Numbered from the stretch's first letter, positions 1 to 7,969 are shown. The stretch is 10,597 nucleotides of DNA from a gamma proteobacterium symbiont of Bathyaustriella thionipta (GCA_025656895.1 JAHXHF010000056.1:6918-17514); one strand, 5' to 3'. A program made the numbers and translations. The notes: a model not told the origin generated them from the letters alone.

Positions 1-393
1 AAAGCGCAGTTATCCCGTTTGCGCGGTATGGATCAGGGTCTGTTGAACAAGCAGGGGAAGATGCTGCTGCAGCTGGTTAATGACAGTCTGCAGGCTGATC
101 AGGCGGAATGGCCGGTTTCCAGTGCACCGAAAAAACTGACAGCCGCTCAGGATGCCCAGCTTGATCTGCTGATGACAGCTGTACGTATGCTGGCACAAAA
201 ACATGATCTGGTGCCGGCCATGCTGAGCAATCGCGCTGATATGCAGGCGCTGGTGCGTGGTGAGCCACTGCAGCAGGTATTCAGCGGCTGGCGTTATGCT
301 TTGCTGGATACGGCTATCAGCCCTTTACTGGCCGGTACGGGCGCACTCTGTATTCAGCAGGGGCGGGTGCAGTTGCTCTCATTGGATGAATAA
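1..393 (+). CDS. rnd: Ribonuclease D, C-terminal part (5' end outside window)
   Basis: This is the last 130 codons of an open frame that enters from the left edge and stops with TAA at 391-393. RNase D is a DEDD-family 3'-5' exoribonuclease that trims tRNA precursors and other structured RNAs. The catalytic DEDD domain would lie upstream, outside the window. What is visible matches the C-terminal HRDC-like helical region: a helix-rich stretch around residues 40-75, where a Lys-Leu-Thr start leads into a long Leu/Ala-rich helix, then 'LSNRADMQALV' and 'GWRYALLD', which are typical of the second HRDC domain in RNase D (SxRdl/mxxLv followed by GWR). The region is thought to help RNA binding. The gene is followed by the lipoprotein gene on the same strand after 89 bases. 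I see no intrinsic terminator with a T-tract between them. HRDC domains also occur in RecQ helicases, but the GWRYxLLD ending favours RNase D. Confidence 0.85.
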   Translation, partial: KAQLSRLRGMDQGLLNKQGKMLLQLVNDSLQADQAEWPVSSAPKKLTAAQDAQLDLLMTAVRMLAQKHDLVPAMLSNRADMQALVRGEPLQQVFSGWRYALLDTAISPLLAGTGALCIQQGRVQLLSLDE

Positions 394-419
394 GCGGCTC
401 ATTGTAGCCTTTAATCAGC

Positions 420-450
420 TATTGGCGGCAGCCAGATAAGCCAATATGCT
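420..450 (+). promoter_or_regulatory. Candidate sigma-70 promoter with internal stem, upstream of the lipoprotein gene
   Basis: A -35-like TTGGCG (422-427) and a -10-like TATGCT (445-450) are separated by exactly 17 bases, each matching the consensus at 4 of 6 positions. Transcription would begin near 457, about 26 bases before the ATG at 483. The same bases form an inverted repeat, TATTGGC (420-426) with GCCAATA (440-446), which extends by AGC/GCT if one T is bulged. No T-tract follows, so it does not look like an intrinsic terminator of rnd. This is inferred from motif spacing only. Confidence 0.35.
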
Positions 451-469
451 ATGCTGAAAACCACATTAT

Positions 470-474
470 AGGAG
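470..474 (+). promoter_or_regulatory. Ribosome binding site AGGAG that sets the lipoprotein start
   Basis: AGGAG lies at 470-474, leaving 8 bases to the ATG at 483, a near-ideal spacing. An in-frame GTG at 474 is also possible on paper, but it overlaps this Shine-Dalgarno sequence. The ATG at 483 is therefore the better start. Confidence 0.7.
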
Positions 475-482
475 TGAATATT

Positions 483-698
483 ATGCGCAACAGACTGTCA
501 GTTTTGATGATGGCTGTCCTTGTATTGCTACTGTCAGCCTGCGGGGATGACAAGCCGGCACAGACAAAAGTAGTGGACAAGCCTCAACACATCTGGAGTA
601 CCCAGGTGGAAGCCTTGAGTCAGGCCAAGGAAGCGGCTAAATATGCCAATGAGAAAAATGCGCAGGATGAGAAGCGCTTGAAAGAGATTGGTCTGTAG
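483..698 (+). CDS. Small lipoprotein, uncharacterised
   Basis: This encodes 71 residues. The N-terminus is a classical lipoprotein signal peptide: positive residues (R2, R4), a hydrophobic core at about 5-17, and the lipobox L17-S18-A19-C20. Signal peptidase II would cleave before C20, and the Cys would be lipidated. The residues after C20 are G, D, D; with Gly rather than Asp at +2, there is no classical inner-membrane retention signal, so outer-membrane placement by Lol is likely. The mature part is about 52 residues, hydrophilic and Lys/Ala/Glu-rich. It has the segment 'WSTQVEALSQAKEAAKYANE', which should form one amphipathic helix. It resembles short helical lipoproteins of unknown function found in other gammaproteobacteria, but I cannot name a family. 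The gene converges on lnt with 5 bases between stops, so the product should be a substrate of the neighbouring enzyme, as are all triacylated lipoproteins. Confidence 0.8.
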   Translation: MRNRLSVLMMAVLVLLLSACGDDKPAQTKVVDKPQHIWSTQVEALSQAKEAAKYANEKNAQDEKRLKEIGL

Positions 699-703
699 GC
701 GGT

Positions 704-2191
704 TTATGCTTTGGGGCGGCGCAATCCGCTAAAGCCGGCCCAGCCAATAATAAGTAGCAGCAGCCCTAAAAGCGGCCAATCGCCCCGGCGCGCGTAAGGC
801 GTTAGCCCACTCATGGGAATGATGCTGCTGCTGAGAACCAGTTGCTCAAATTGCGGGGCTTCTACCTTGATGCGGCCTTTGTCATCAATGAAGGCTGAAA
901 CACCGGTATTGGTGGAGCGAATCAGGTAACGGCCGGTTTCCAGTGCGCGCATGCGTGCCATTTGCAGGTGCTGATGAGGTGCCAGAGAATCACCAAACCA
1001 GCCATCGTTGCTGGCATTGATGAGAAAGGCGGCTTGCGGCAGTGCCTGAATAATCTCACTGCCGAAGGCATCTTCATAACAGATGGACAGCCCGACCGGG
1101 TAGCCTGCCAGTTGCATCAGTGGCGGCGAGGCAGGTGGTTCCGCAAAATCAGACATGGGAATCTGCATCCACTGCAGCAGTGGTTGCAGCAGTCTTTTCA
1201 GCGGCAGGTACTCACCAAAAGGCACCAGATGGCGCTTGAAATAAAACTCCGGTTTACCCCCCAGGCTGAGCATGGCGTTGTAGTAATGGCCATTATCAGG
1301 GTCTTTTACCGGCAGGCCGAGTACGATTTGTGTGTCATGCCGACGTGCGTCACTGGCTAATGGCAGTAGAAAATCGTCCCGCAGGCGATGGTAAAAACCC
1401 GGTACAGCGGTTTCCGGCCAGATAATCAGATCACTGTTCCAGTGATGCTGGGTCAGTCCCGCGTACAGATCCAGCGTTTTCTGTTTTTGACTGGGCAGCC
1501 ATTTGAGCGCCTGATCAATATTGCCCTGAATCAGACTGACCTTTAACGCTGTGCCGGCCGCCTGCGTCCATGAATACTGAGACAGCAAAGCCGCCATGCT
1601 CCAGATGGCCAGTAACAGCACAGCGGCAATAATACGCTTGCGACCGGCCATTAAATAAGCCATCAGTGTGGCGCTGGCGGCGGTCATGAAACTGACCAGC
1701 AATACCCCGCCCAGCGGCGCGTAGGCCGATAGCAGGCTGTCCATCTGACTGTATCCCACGCTTAACCAGGGGAAGCCGCCGAAAGCCCAATGGCGTGACC
1801 ATTCAATTAACACCCAGCTGGAGGGCAGTAGCAACAAGCACCACTCAGGCTGTCGATTTTTACATAAATTCTGCACAATAAAACCGCACAGTGCGATAAA
1901 TAAAGCCATGATGAAGGCTACAGACAAGGCGGCCAGAATGGCGAGAGGCGTGCTGACATTGCCAAACAGATCAATACTGACACGTAGCCAGAACAGGCCG
2001 AAGCCAAAGCAACCCAGTCCCCAGGCCAGACCGCTGCGCCAGGCGGGCAGGCGGCTATTATAGAGCCATTGATAAAACAACAGCAGCAAGGAAAACGGTG
2101 CGATAAACCAGTAGCCGAAAGGTGCGAATGCCAGCACCATGGCGGCTCCGGCCAGAAAGCTTAGCAGTAGCTCAAGACTTTGTTTTTTCAT
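704..2191 (-). CDS. lnt: Apolipoprotein N-acyltransferase
   Basis: Lnt is an inner-membrane enzyme that transfers an acyl chain from phospholipid to the free amino group of the lipidated N-terminal Cys, the last step of lipoprotein maturation. From the ATG at 2191 it has 495 residues, a normal length. The first ~205 residues hold the hydrophobic membrane segments, residues about 217-465 form the nitrilase-type (CN hydrolase) domain, and a last membrane helix sits near 473-488. The catalytic triad is visible: Glu260 in 'IIWPETAVPGF', Lys319 in 'FKRHLVPFGEYLP' and Cys371 in 'GLSICYEDAFGSE'. The conserved 'NASNDGWFG' also follows. A TTG one codon upstream (2194) could serve as start, but the ATG is preferred. 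The start lies inside the end of corC (20-base overlap), and no strong Shine-Dalgarno precedes it, so translation is probably coupled to corC. It is the last gene of the miaB operon. Confidence 0.96.
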   Translation of the reverse strand: MKKQSLELLLSFLAGAAMVLAFAPFGYWFIAPFSLLLLFYQWLYNSRLPAWRSGLAWGLGCFGFGLFWLRVSIDLFGNVSTPLAILAALSVAFIMALFIALCGFIVQNLCKNRQPEWCLLLLPSSWVLIEWSRHWAFGGFPWLSVGYSQMDSLLSAYAPLGGVLLVSFMTAASATLMAYLMAGRKRIIAAVLLLAIWSMAALLSQYSWTQAAGTALKVSLIQGNIDQALKWLPSQKQKTLDLYAGLTQHHWNSDLIIWPETAVPGFYHRLRDDFLLPLASDARRHDTQIVLGLPVKDPDNGHYYNAMLSLGGKPEFYFKRHLVPFGEYLPLKRLLQPLLQWMQIPMSDFAEPPASPPLMQLAGYPVGLSICYEDAFGSEIIQALPQAAFLINASNDGWFGDSLAPHQHLQMARMRALETGRYLIRSTNTGVSAFIDDKGRIKVEAPQFEQLVLSSSIIPMSGLTPYARRGDWPLLGLLLLIIGWAGFSGLRRPKA

Positions 2192-3029
2192 CAATATACA
2201 GATTCAGTAACTGAATTTTGCGACTGTCGGCGCGCAGCACCTGAAAGCGCAGATGGTCTATTTTCAGTTCTTCACCGTCTTTGGGCAGCCGCCCCAGCAT
2301 TTTGCTGACATAACCACCGATGGTGTCACAGTCGCTGGCCTGCAGGCAGGTATTGAAATATTCGTTGAAATCTTCCAGCGGAGTGAGCGCTTTCAGGGTG
2401 AACTCGGTGGCACTGCGTTTCAGAATGGTGGCGCCTTCATCAAAATCGTGTTCATCTTCAATCTCGCCAACAATTTGTTCCAGTACATCTTCAATGGTCA
2501 CCAGGCCGCTGGCCGCGCCGTATTCATCAATGACTACCGCCATGTGATTGCGGCTGGCCTTGAATTCTTTCAGCAATACATTCAGCCGTTTACTTTCCGG
2601 TATGAATACCGCAGGTCTTAGCAGGTCGCGCATATTAAAATGCGGCGAATCCTGTTCGGCCACATGGGAGAGCAGATCTTTGGCCAGCAAAATGCCGGTG
2701 ACGGCCCCGCGGTCATCGCCGGTTACCGGAAAACGCGAATGGGCAGACTCGACCATGACGGGAATAATATCCTGCAGACGATCATCACGACGAATGGCAA
2801 CCATTTGCGCACGTGGAATCATGATGTCTCTGGCACGCAGTTCGGAGACGGCCATAACGCCTTCCATCATGCTCAGTGCCTCGCTATCCAGCAGGGCTTT
2901 ATTGCGTGCCTTGAGCAAAAACCGGGCAATATCATCCTTGTTTTGCGGTTCACAGTCTGGTTGGCCGGAGAGGCACTTGCTGAGATTTTTCAAGCAGCCG
3001 CTGAAGCCGGCGCGTCGGGGTTTTTTCAT
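2172..3029 (-). CDS. corC: CBS-domain protein CorC/YbeX (Mg/Co efflux associated)
   Basis: This is a soluble cytoplasmic protein of 285 residues with no membrane segment. It is the short form that lacks the DUF21/CNNM membrane domain. CorC was named for a role in Mg2+/Co2+ efflux together with CorA; its E. coli homologue YbeX has also been connected with ribosome metabolism. Visible domains: CBS 1 from about residue 66 ('RARDIMIPRAQM') to 130, CBS 2 from about 133 to 190 ('VIDEYGAASGLVTIEDVLE', then 'IVGEIEDEHD'), and the CorC_HlyC domain at about 205-282, with 'CDTIGGYVSKMLGRLP'. CBS pairs usually bind adenine nucleotides. Oddity: the N-terminal tail carries C12, C19 and C26, evenly spaced by seven, which I do not expect from known CorC tails. 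The gene starts 13 bases after the ybeY stop, with only a weak ribosome site. Confidence 0.93.
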   Translation of the reverse strand: MKKPRRAGFSGCLKNLSKCLSGQPDCEPQNKDDIARFLLKARNKALLDSEALSMMEGVMAVSELRARDIMIPRAQMVAIRRDDRLQDIIPVMVESAHSRFPVTGDDRGAVTGILLAKDLLSHVAEQDSPHFNMRDLLRPAVFIPESKRLNVLLKEFKASRNHMAVVIDEYGAASGLVTIEDVLEQIVGEIEDEHDFDEGATILKRSATEFTLKALTPLEDFNEYFNTCLQASDCDTIGGYVSKMLGRLPKDGEELKIDHLRFQVLRADSRKIQLLNLYIDEKTKS

Positions 3030-3042
3030 AGTGTTATGTTAC

Positions 3043-3483
3043 TCAGAGGTAGGGGTTATTAAAGCCCAGTCGGGACAGAATACGTATTTCCAGAGATTCC
3101 ATTTCTTCAGCAGAGGCTTTGTCCTGGTGGTCATAGCCCTGCAAGTGCAGCAGCCCGTGTATTAGCAGGTGCGCCCAATGTGCCTGTTCGGTTTTTTGCT
3201 GCTGCCGAGCCTGTGTTGCCACCAGTGGCGCGCAGATAACCAGGTCACCCCACAGCGCCAGATCCATTTCATCCGAGGGCTGGTAAGGAAAGGATAATAC
3301 ATTGGTTGGTCCGGGTTTGTGACGATATTTTTTATTCAGTTCAGCACTCTCGGCCTCGTCAACCAGACGCAGCAGCACGGCGCTATGACCCTTTGTGTGC
3401 AGCAGAGCGGCTTGCGTCCAATTGATAAAATCATCGTCAGTGGGGGCGTCACTGTTGCTGACTCGCTGAATATCCAGCTGCAT
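3043..3483 (-). CDS. ybeY: Endoribonuclease YbeY (rRNA maturation factor)
   Basis: YbeY is a metal-dependent single-strand endoribonuclease needed for 16S rRNA 3'-end maturation, 70S quality control and stress-related RNA turnover. The 146-residue length is usual. The UPF0054 signature is intact: 'HGLLHLQGYDH', with the three zinc-binding histidines H109, H113 and H119 in H-x3-H-x5-H spacing. The conserved 'RHKPGPTNVLSFPY' (about residues 54-67) and 'ALWGDLVI' (76-83) are also present. The ATG at 3483 is preceded by AAGG at 3492-3495, 8 bases away and inside the end of ybeZ, so this gene has a better ribosome site than corC or lnt. It starts 4 bases after the ybeZ stop. Pairing with YbeZ is conserved in many bacteria, and the two proteins are thought to work together on RNA. 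Confidence 0.95.
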   Translation of the reverse strand: MQLDIQRVSNSDAPTDDDFINWTQAALLHTKGHSAVLLRLVDEAESAELNKKYRHKPGPTNVLSFPYQPSDEMDLALWGDLVICAPLVATQARQQQKTEQAHWAHLLIHGLLHLQGYDHQDKASAEEMESLEIRILSRLGFNNPYL

Positions 3484-3487
3484 GCGG

Positions 3488-4456
3488 TTAGCCTTTTACC
3501 GACGGCTCGTTGCTGTCTTTTTCGTAAGCCTGAATAATGCGTTGTACCAGCGGGTGACGCACTACATCGGTGGACTCAAAATGGGTGAAACTGATGCCTT
3601 TAACATCACGCAACAAGCCGGCTACCTGACGCAGGCCGGACTGCGCACCGCGTGGCAGGTCAACCTGGGTGACATCTCCGGTAATTACCGCAGTTGAACT
3701 GAAGCCGATGCGGGTAAGAAACATTTTCATTTGTTCGGGGGTGGTGTTTTGCGCCTCATCCAGAATAATGTAGGCATCATTCAGGGTGCGACCACGCATA
3801 TAGGCCAAAGGTGCCACTTCAATCACATTGCGCTCAATCAGTTTACCCACGCGTTCAAAGCCGAGCATTTCATACAGGGCATCGTACAAAGGACGCAGAT
3901 AGGGGTCAATTTTCTGTGCCAGATCACCGGGTAAAAACCCCAGTCGCTCCCCTGCTTCCACCGCCGGTCTGACCAGCAGCACACGGCGCACCGAGTTGCG
4001 TTCCAGGGCTTCCACGGCGCAGGCTACCGCCAGCCAGGTTTTGCCGGTGCCGGCCGGCCCTATGCCAAAATTAATATCGTGGGTGAGTATGTTATGCAGG
4101 TACTGCTTTTGATTCTCGCCACGCGGTTTGATCAGCCCGCGTTTGGTTTGAATGATAACTTCAGGACGGCTGCGCGGAGCTATGGCGGGTGGCGCGATAG
4201 CACTTCCCTGCAATGCCAGGTGCACCACTTCGGCGGTAATAATGCTGGCTTTGGCATCCCGGTAGAGATTGTGTAATACCTGTTCGGCCGCTTCTATAGC
4301 ATCTTCATCGCCCTGTAGGCGAAAACGACTGCCGCGATTGAATATTTCAATGGCCAGACGTTTTTCTATCTGGCGTAGATGCTCATCCAGTGAGCCACAT
4401 AAATTGGCTAACTGTTCATTGTTTTCCGGCAGCAGGCTGAGTTCGAGTGTAGGCAC
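3488..4456 (-). CDS. ybeZ: PhoH-like NTPase YbeZ
   Basis: This is a cytoplasmic P-loop NTPase of the PhoH family, 322 residues. The N-terminal ~100 residues resemble a KH-like RNA-binding region ('IEIFNRGSRFRLQGD' near 37-50, then a helix). The PhoH domain follows from about residue 110. Walker A is G133-P-A-G-T-G-K139-T140, and Walker B is 'YIILDEAQN' with D233 and E234. The conserved 'VRPAVEAGERLGFLPGDL' lies between them, and 'GLRQVAGLL' and 'VVRHPLVQ' near the end. PhoH proteins are proposed RNA helicase or RNA-remodelling partners of YbeY. The start is GTG at 4454-4456: an in-frame TGA lies two codons upstream, so no longer start is possible, and the next residues (PTLELSL) fit the family. 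The miaB stop lies 16 bases upstream of this start (16-base gap counted from 4457 to 4472). Confidence 0.94.
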   Translation of the reverse strand: MPTLELSLLPENNEQLANLCGSLDEHLRQIEKRLAIEIFNRGSRFRLQGDEDAIEAAEQVLHNLYRDAKASIITAEVVHLALQGSAIAPPAIAPRSRPEVIIQTKRGLIKPRGENQKQYLHNILTHDINFGIGPAGTGKTWLAVACAVEALERNSVRRVLLVRPAVEAGERLGFLPGDLAQKIDPYLRPLYDALYEMLGFERVGKLIERNVIEVAPLAYMRGRTLNDAYIILDEAQNTTPEQMKMFLTRIGFSSTAVITGDVTQVDLPRGAQSGLRQVAGLLRDVKGISFTHFESTDVVRHPLVQRIIQAYEKDSNEPSVKG

Positions 4457-4472
4457 AGGTCAGGTATCCGTT

Positions 4473-5825
4473 TCAGGCGGAAAATCGCAGTGTGTTCGCT
4501 TTATCCAGCAGTTGGCCACGCAGCGAATTGGGCAGGGCTTCGGTAATTTCAACATCGGCAAAATGGCCAATCAGTTCAGCCGGGGCGGTGAAATTAACCA
4601 CCCGGTTATTCTCGGTACGTCCGGCCAGCACATCGTCAGATTTGCGTGAAGTGCGTTCCACCAGCACCCGCTGAACGGTTCCCACCATGCGACGACTGAT
4701 TTGTTGCGCCATCTGGTTAATGCGCTTTTGTAAAATAGCCAGACGTTCTTTTTTTACCGAGGCAGCTACGTCATCGGTCAGATCAGCCGCCGGTGTGCCA
4801 GGGCGGCGGCTATAAATGAAGCTGAAAGAATGATCGAAACCGATGTCTTCGATCAGTTGCATGGTGTCGGCAAAGTCTTTATCGGATTCGCCGGGAAAGC
4901 CGATGATGAAATCGGATGAAAGACTGATGTCGGGGCGGATTTCACGCAGTTTTCTGATTTTGTGGCGATATTCCAGTGCGGTATGACCGCGTTTCATTTG
5001 CGCCAGAATCAGGTCGGAACCACTTTGTACCGGTAAATGCAGATGATTGACCAGTTGTGGCACATCGGCATAGGCCTGAATCAGGCTGTCGCTGAATTCC
5101 ACCGGGTGAGAAGTGGTATAGCGGATACGCTCTATACCGTCAATCGCGGCCACATAGTTGATCAGCAATGCCAGATCAGCCATTTCACCATCATGCATGC
5201 TGCCACGATAAGCGTTGACGTTCTGTCCCAGCAGATTGACTTCTTTTACGCCCTGTTCGGCCAGAGAGGCTACTTCGGCAATGACATCATCGAACGGGCG
5301 GGAGATTTCTTCACCACGCGTATAAGGCACCACGCAAAAGGTGCAATATTTGCTGCAGCCTTCCATGATAGAGACGAAAGCCGAGGGGCCTTCTGCCTGT
5401 GGTTGCGGCATACAATCGAACTTTTCAATTTCCGGGAAGGAAACATCCACCACGCTGTGCCGTTGCTGCTGCACTTCCTGCAGCATTTGTGGCAGGCGGT
5501 GCAGGGTTTGCGGGCCAAATACCATGTCCACATAGGGCGCACGTTCATGAATGGCATCACCTTCCTGACTGGCCACGCAGCCGCCGACACCAATCACCAG
5601 TTCAGGGCGTTGCAGTTTCCATTCACGCCAGCGACCCAGCGCCGAGAAAACCTTTTCCTGTGCTTTTTCGCGAATAGAACAGGTGTTCAACAGCAGAATG
5701 TCGGCCTCTTCGGGGGTGTCTGTGAGCGTTACGCCCAGCTCGGCATGCAGCACGTCAGCCATCCTGGCTGAGTCGTACTCGTTCATCTGACAACCGAAGG
5801 TCTTGATGTATAATTTGCGGCTCAT
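4473..5825 (-). CDS. miaB: tRNA-2-methylthio-N6-isopentenyladenosine(37) synthase MiaB
   Basis: MiaB is a radical-SAM methylthiotransferase that converts i6A37 to ms2i6A37 in tRNAs reading UNN codons. It has 450 residues, a normal length. The N-terminal UPF0004 domain (about 1-118) holds the auxiliary [4Fe-4S] cysteines C12 ('[10 protein letters not shown]'), C49 ('[10 protein letters not shown]') and C83 ('GVGGCVASQ'). The radical-SAM domain (about 143-373) has the C157-x3-C161-x2-C164 cluster motif in '[17 protein letters not shown]'. The C-terminal TRAM domain spans about 378-443. 'HLPVQSGSD' and 'DFIIGFPGE' are further family motifs. RimO is the closest alternative, but 'MNEYDSARM' and '[14 protein letters not shown]' are MiaB-type. 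This is the first gene of the minus-strand operon and is divergent from the PPTase gene. Confidence 0.97.
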   Translation of the reverse strand: MSRKLYIKTFGCQMNEYDSARMADVLHAELGVTLTDTPEEADILLLNTCSIREKAQEKVFSALGRWREWKLQRPELVIGVGGCVASQEGDAIHERAPYVDMVFGPQTLHRLPQMLQEVQQQRHSVVDVSFPEIEKFDCMPQPQAEGPSAFVSIMEGCSKYCTFCVVPYTRGEEISRPFDDVIAEVASLAEQGVKEVNLLGQNVNAYRGSMHDGEMADLALLINYVAAIDGIERIRYTTSHPVEFSDSLIQAYADVPQLVNHLHLPVQSGSDLILAQMKRGHTALEYRHKIRKLREIRPDISLSSDFIIGFPGESDKDFADTMQLIEDIGFDHSFSFIYSRRPGTPAADLTDDVAASVKKERLAILQKRINQMAQQISRRMVGTVQRVLVERTSRKSDDVLAGRTENNRVVNFTAPAELIGHFADVEITEALPNSLRGQLLDKANTLRFSA

Positions 5826-5851
5826 GGGCTTACTATTTGTTCAAATCAGGC

Positions 5852-5881
5852 ATTTTACCGGTTTGCCGGCTGGCGTGCCAG
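5852..5881 (-). promoter_or_regulatory. Candidate sigma-70 promoter for the miaB operon
   Basis: Read on the minus strand, CTGGCA (5876-5881, 4 of 6 match to -35) is followed after 18 bases by TAAAAT (5852-5857, 5 of 6 match to -10). Transcription would start near 5845, some 20 bases before the miaB ATG. A short perfect dyad, ATTTG-TT-CAAAT (5835-5846), lies at the start of the predicted leader. I found no equally good promoter for the plus-strand gene in this 75-base gap. This is inferred from motif spacing only. Confidence 0.4.
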
Positions 5882-5900
5882 AAATACCCCTGCCTTTCTA

Positions 5901-6578
5901 ATGTCGGCAGATCGCAAACAGTTGCTTGATATCTGGCTGATCGAGCAGCAAACACTGGCACTGCTGGATGATTTTGTCGTACCTGACAAGCACCGCTCTG
6001 CTAAAGCCTTTCCGCAGTCACGGCTGATGTTGCGCTTGCTGCTGGCTCAATATCGGCAACAGCCGCTGGCTACAATTAACCTATTAGAAGGAGACAAGGG
6101 CAAGCCTTATTTGCAGGCATCCCCGGAGCCGCTGCATTTCAATGTCAGTCACTCCGGCGATTACTGGGCCTGCGCTGTCAGTCGCAGTGGAGCAGTGGGG
6201 CTGGATATAGAAAAACTGCGTTCGACAAGTCCGGCAGCTCGTCTGGCCCGGCGTTTCTTTTCTGACAAGGAGCAGCGCTGCATAGAGCAAGCAGCCAGTC
6301 CGGTGCATAAGTTTTTTGAACTCTGGACACAAAAGGAAGCCCGGGCAAAATGGCTGGGCTGCAGTATTTTTCAGGTTTTGAGTAATACTCAGGCAGATGA
6401 AGATGAATCAGATTGTTATATCCAGGCCTTGCATCTTGTGGATGGCTATAAAGCGGCACTGGCCACGGCGGATCGCCATGTCGACTATCTTGTGCATCGG
6501 CTGGATGCAGCCGCACTGCTTGATTGGATACAAAGTCACTTGCAAATGCATGAGCCACCACCAACAATAGGCGAATGA
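5901..6578 (+). CDS. 4'-phosphopantetheinyl transferase, Sfp/Gsp type
   Basis: This enzyme moves the phosphopantetheine arm of coenzyme A onto a conserved Ser of a carrier protein, using Mg2+. The 225 residues match Sfp-type two-lobe enzymes rather than short AcpS. Motifs seen: 'GKP' at 67-69, '[14 protein letters not shown]' at 80-93 with H84, 'VGLDIEKLR' with metal ligands D102 and E104, and '[13 protein letters not shown]' with E146 and K150. All key residues are present, so it should be active. No carrier protein, PKS, NRPS or siderophore gene is visible nearby, so the target cannot be read from context; it may serve acyl carrier proteins or a carrier encoded elsewhere. The ATG at 5901 lacks a recognisable Shine-Dalgarno (preceding bases are pyrimidine-rich). 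The frame stays open upstream to at least 5826 without another ATG, GTG or TTG. Its TGA overlaps the sthA ATG. Confidence 0.9.
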   Translation: MSADRKQLLDIWLIEQQTLALLDDFVVPDKHRSAKAFPQSRLMLRLLLAQYRQQPLATINLLEGDKGKPYLQASPEPLHFNVSHSGDYWACAVSRSGAVGLDIEKLRSTSPAARLARRFFSDKEQRCIEQAASPVHKFFELWTQKEARAKWLGCSIFQVLSNTQADEDESDCYIQALHLVDGYKAALATADRHVDYLVHRLDAAALLDWIQSHLQMHEPPPTIGE

Positions 6579-7969
6579 CTTACGATTATGATGTGGTAGT
6601 GATCGGCAGCGGCCCCGGTGGTGAGGGCGCGGCCATGAATTTAAGCAAGGCCGGCAAGCGGGTGGCCATGGTGGAGCGTTCGGCGCAGGTGGGCGGCAGT
6701 TGTACTCACAGCGGCACGATTCCCAGCAAGATGCTGCGCCACAGTGTGCAGTTAATCAATGATTATCGCCATAATCCGCTGTTTGCCCGGACCTCACAGC
6801 AATTCCGACCGGAATATCCTGATTTGCTCAAGGCGGCCGGGCAGGTCATACAGCAACAGGTTGCCACTCGTTATCGTTACTATGATCGAAACCGCGTGAC
6901 CCTGCTGCAGGGACAGGCTGAATTTGAATCAGCAGAGCAGCTTTGTATTCGCAAAACCGATGGCTCCAGCACGCAGGTCAGCGCCAAAAACTTTGTTATC
7001 GCTACCGGTTCACGTCCTTATCATCCGCCGGATATGGATTTTAGCGATGTACGCATTCATGACAGCGACAGCATTTTATCGCTGCGTAAAACACCTTCCA
7101 GTATCTGCATCTATGGCGCGGGTGTTATCGGTTGTGAATATGCCTCCATATTTTCACACCTGGGGCTGAAGGTGGATTTGATTAATACCCGCGACCGGCT
7201 GATGTCGTTTCTGGATGATGAGATTACCGACGCGCTGAGCTATCACCTGAGTAATGAAGGCGCCACGGTGCGCAACAATGAAGAATATGATCGAGTTGAA
7301 AGCAGTGCGGAAGCCGTCATTCTGCATTTGAAATCAGGCAAACAGATACGTGCCGATATTTTATTATGGGCCAATGGTCGTAGCGGTAACAGTGCCGATA
7401 TGGGCTTATCGGCAATCGGCGTGGAAATAAATCCGCGCCAGCAAATTGTGGTGAACGAGAATTTTCAAACCGCTCTAGCACATATTTATGCGCTGGGTGA
7501 TGTCATTGGCCCTCCGGGGCTGGCCAGCGCCAGTTATGATCAGGGACGTTTTGTCGGCGCTATGATTGCTAACGGTAAAAGTGACTGGCATCTGGTGCAG
7601 GATGTACCTACCGGCATTTATACCTTGCCGGAAATCAGTTCAATCGGGCGCAGTGAGCGTGAGTTGACCGAGGCCTGTGTACCTTATGAAGTAGGACGTG
7701 CCAAGTTCAGCAGTATTGCGCGCGCGCAGATTACCGGGCATACGGTGGGCATGTTGAAAATACTGTTTCACAGAGAAACACTGGAAATTCTGGGTATTCA
7801 TTGTTTTGGCGAGCAGGCTTCGGAAATTATTCATATCGGGCAGGCGATTATGTCGCAGTCAGGAAGCGCAAACAGTATTCGCTATTTCGCAGAAACTACT
7901 TTTAATTATCCGACGATGGCTGAAGCCTGGCGCACAGCCGCATTGAATGGACTGAACCGATTATCATGA
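6575..7969 (+). CDS. sthA: Soluble pyridine nucleotide transhydrogenase (Si-specific)
   Basis: SthA is a cytosolic FAD flavoprotein that exchanges reducing equivalents between NADPH and NAD+, mainly to drain excess NADPH. It has 464 residues, as usual for the family. The FAD-binding glycine motif '[10 protein letters not shown]' is at 11-20, the NAD(P)-binding 'GAGVIG' at 181-186, and the second FAD motif 'YALGDVIG' at 305-312. The C-terminal dimerisation domain ends with '[13 protein letters not shown]'. The site equal to the redox-active Cys pair of lipoamide dehydrogenase reads '[13 protein letters not shown]': C43 is kept, but the second Cys is T48. This is normal for SthA and separates it from lipoamide dehydrogenase and glutathione reductase. 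The ATG overlaps the TGA of the PPTase gene (ATGA, 6575-6578), and its own TGA overlaps the hemH ATG, so all three are probably coupled in translation. Confidence 0.96.
   Translation: MTYDYDVVVIGSGPGGEGAAMNLSKAGKRVAMVERSAQVGGSCTHSGTIPSKMLRHSVQLINDYRHNPLFARTSQQFRPEYPDLLKAAGQVIQQQVATRYRYYDRNRVTLLQGQAEFESAEQLCIRKTDGSSTQVSAKNFVIATGSRPYHPPDMDFSDVRIHDSDSILSLRKTPSSICIYGAGVIGCEYASIFSHLGLKVDLINTRDRLMSFLDDEITDALSYHLSNEGATVRNNEEYDRVESSAEAVILHLKSGKQIRADILLWANGRSGNSADMGLSAIGVEINPRQQIVVNENFQTALAHIYALGDVIGPPGLASASYDQGRFVGAMIANGKSDWHLVQDVPTGIYTLPEISSIGRSERELTEACVPYEVGRAKFSSIARAQITGHTVGMLKILFHRETLEILGIHCFGEQASEIIHIGQAIMSQSGSANSIRYFAETTFNYPTMAEAWRTAALNGLNRLS

Noticed and set aside
257..439. 60-codon open frame on the plus strand overlapping the end of rnd
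   Set aside because: It is out of frame with the conserved HRDC coding sequence, and no ribosome site or protein feature supports it.
716..729. GCGG-N6-CCGC hairpin at the lnt/lipoprotein junction as a bidirectional terminator
   Set aside because: The stem is only 4 bases and neither strand has a T-tract after it. It also falls inside the end of lnt.
962..1360. 132-codon open frame on the plus strand
   Set aside because: It is antisense to the nitrilase-type domain of lnt, which carries the full catalytic triad.
2548..3165. 205-codon open frame on the plus strand
   Set aside because: It is antisense to corC and ybeY, Ser/Arg-rich with no recognisable motif. Both genes beneath it are well supported.
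5037..5771. 244-codon open frame on the plus strand
   Set aside because: It lies wholly antisense to miaB, whose cysteines and domains are intact. Its composition (Gln/His/Phe-rich) is that of a shadow frame.
5870..5881. CTGGC-GT-GCCAG inverted repeat as terminator or riboswitch stem
   Set aside because: It has no T-tract, lies between divergent genes and overlaps the candidate -35 of miaB. It is too short to call a structured RNA.
6701..6724. SthA 'missing' second redox cysteine (T48) as an inactivating change
   Set aside because: Known SthA proteins carry CTHxGT here. Loss of the second Cys is a family trait, not a defect.
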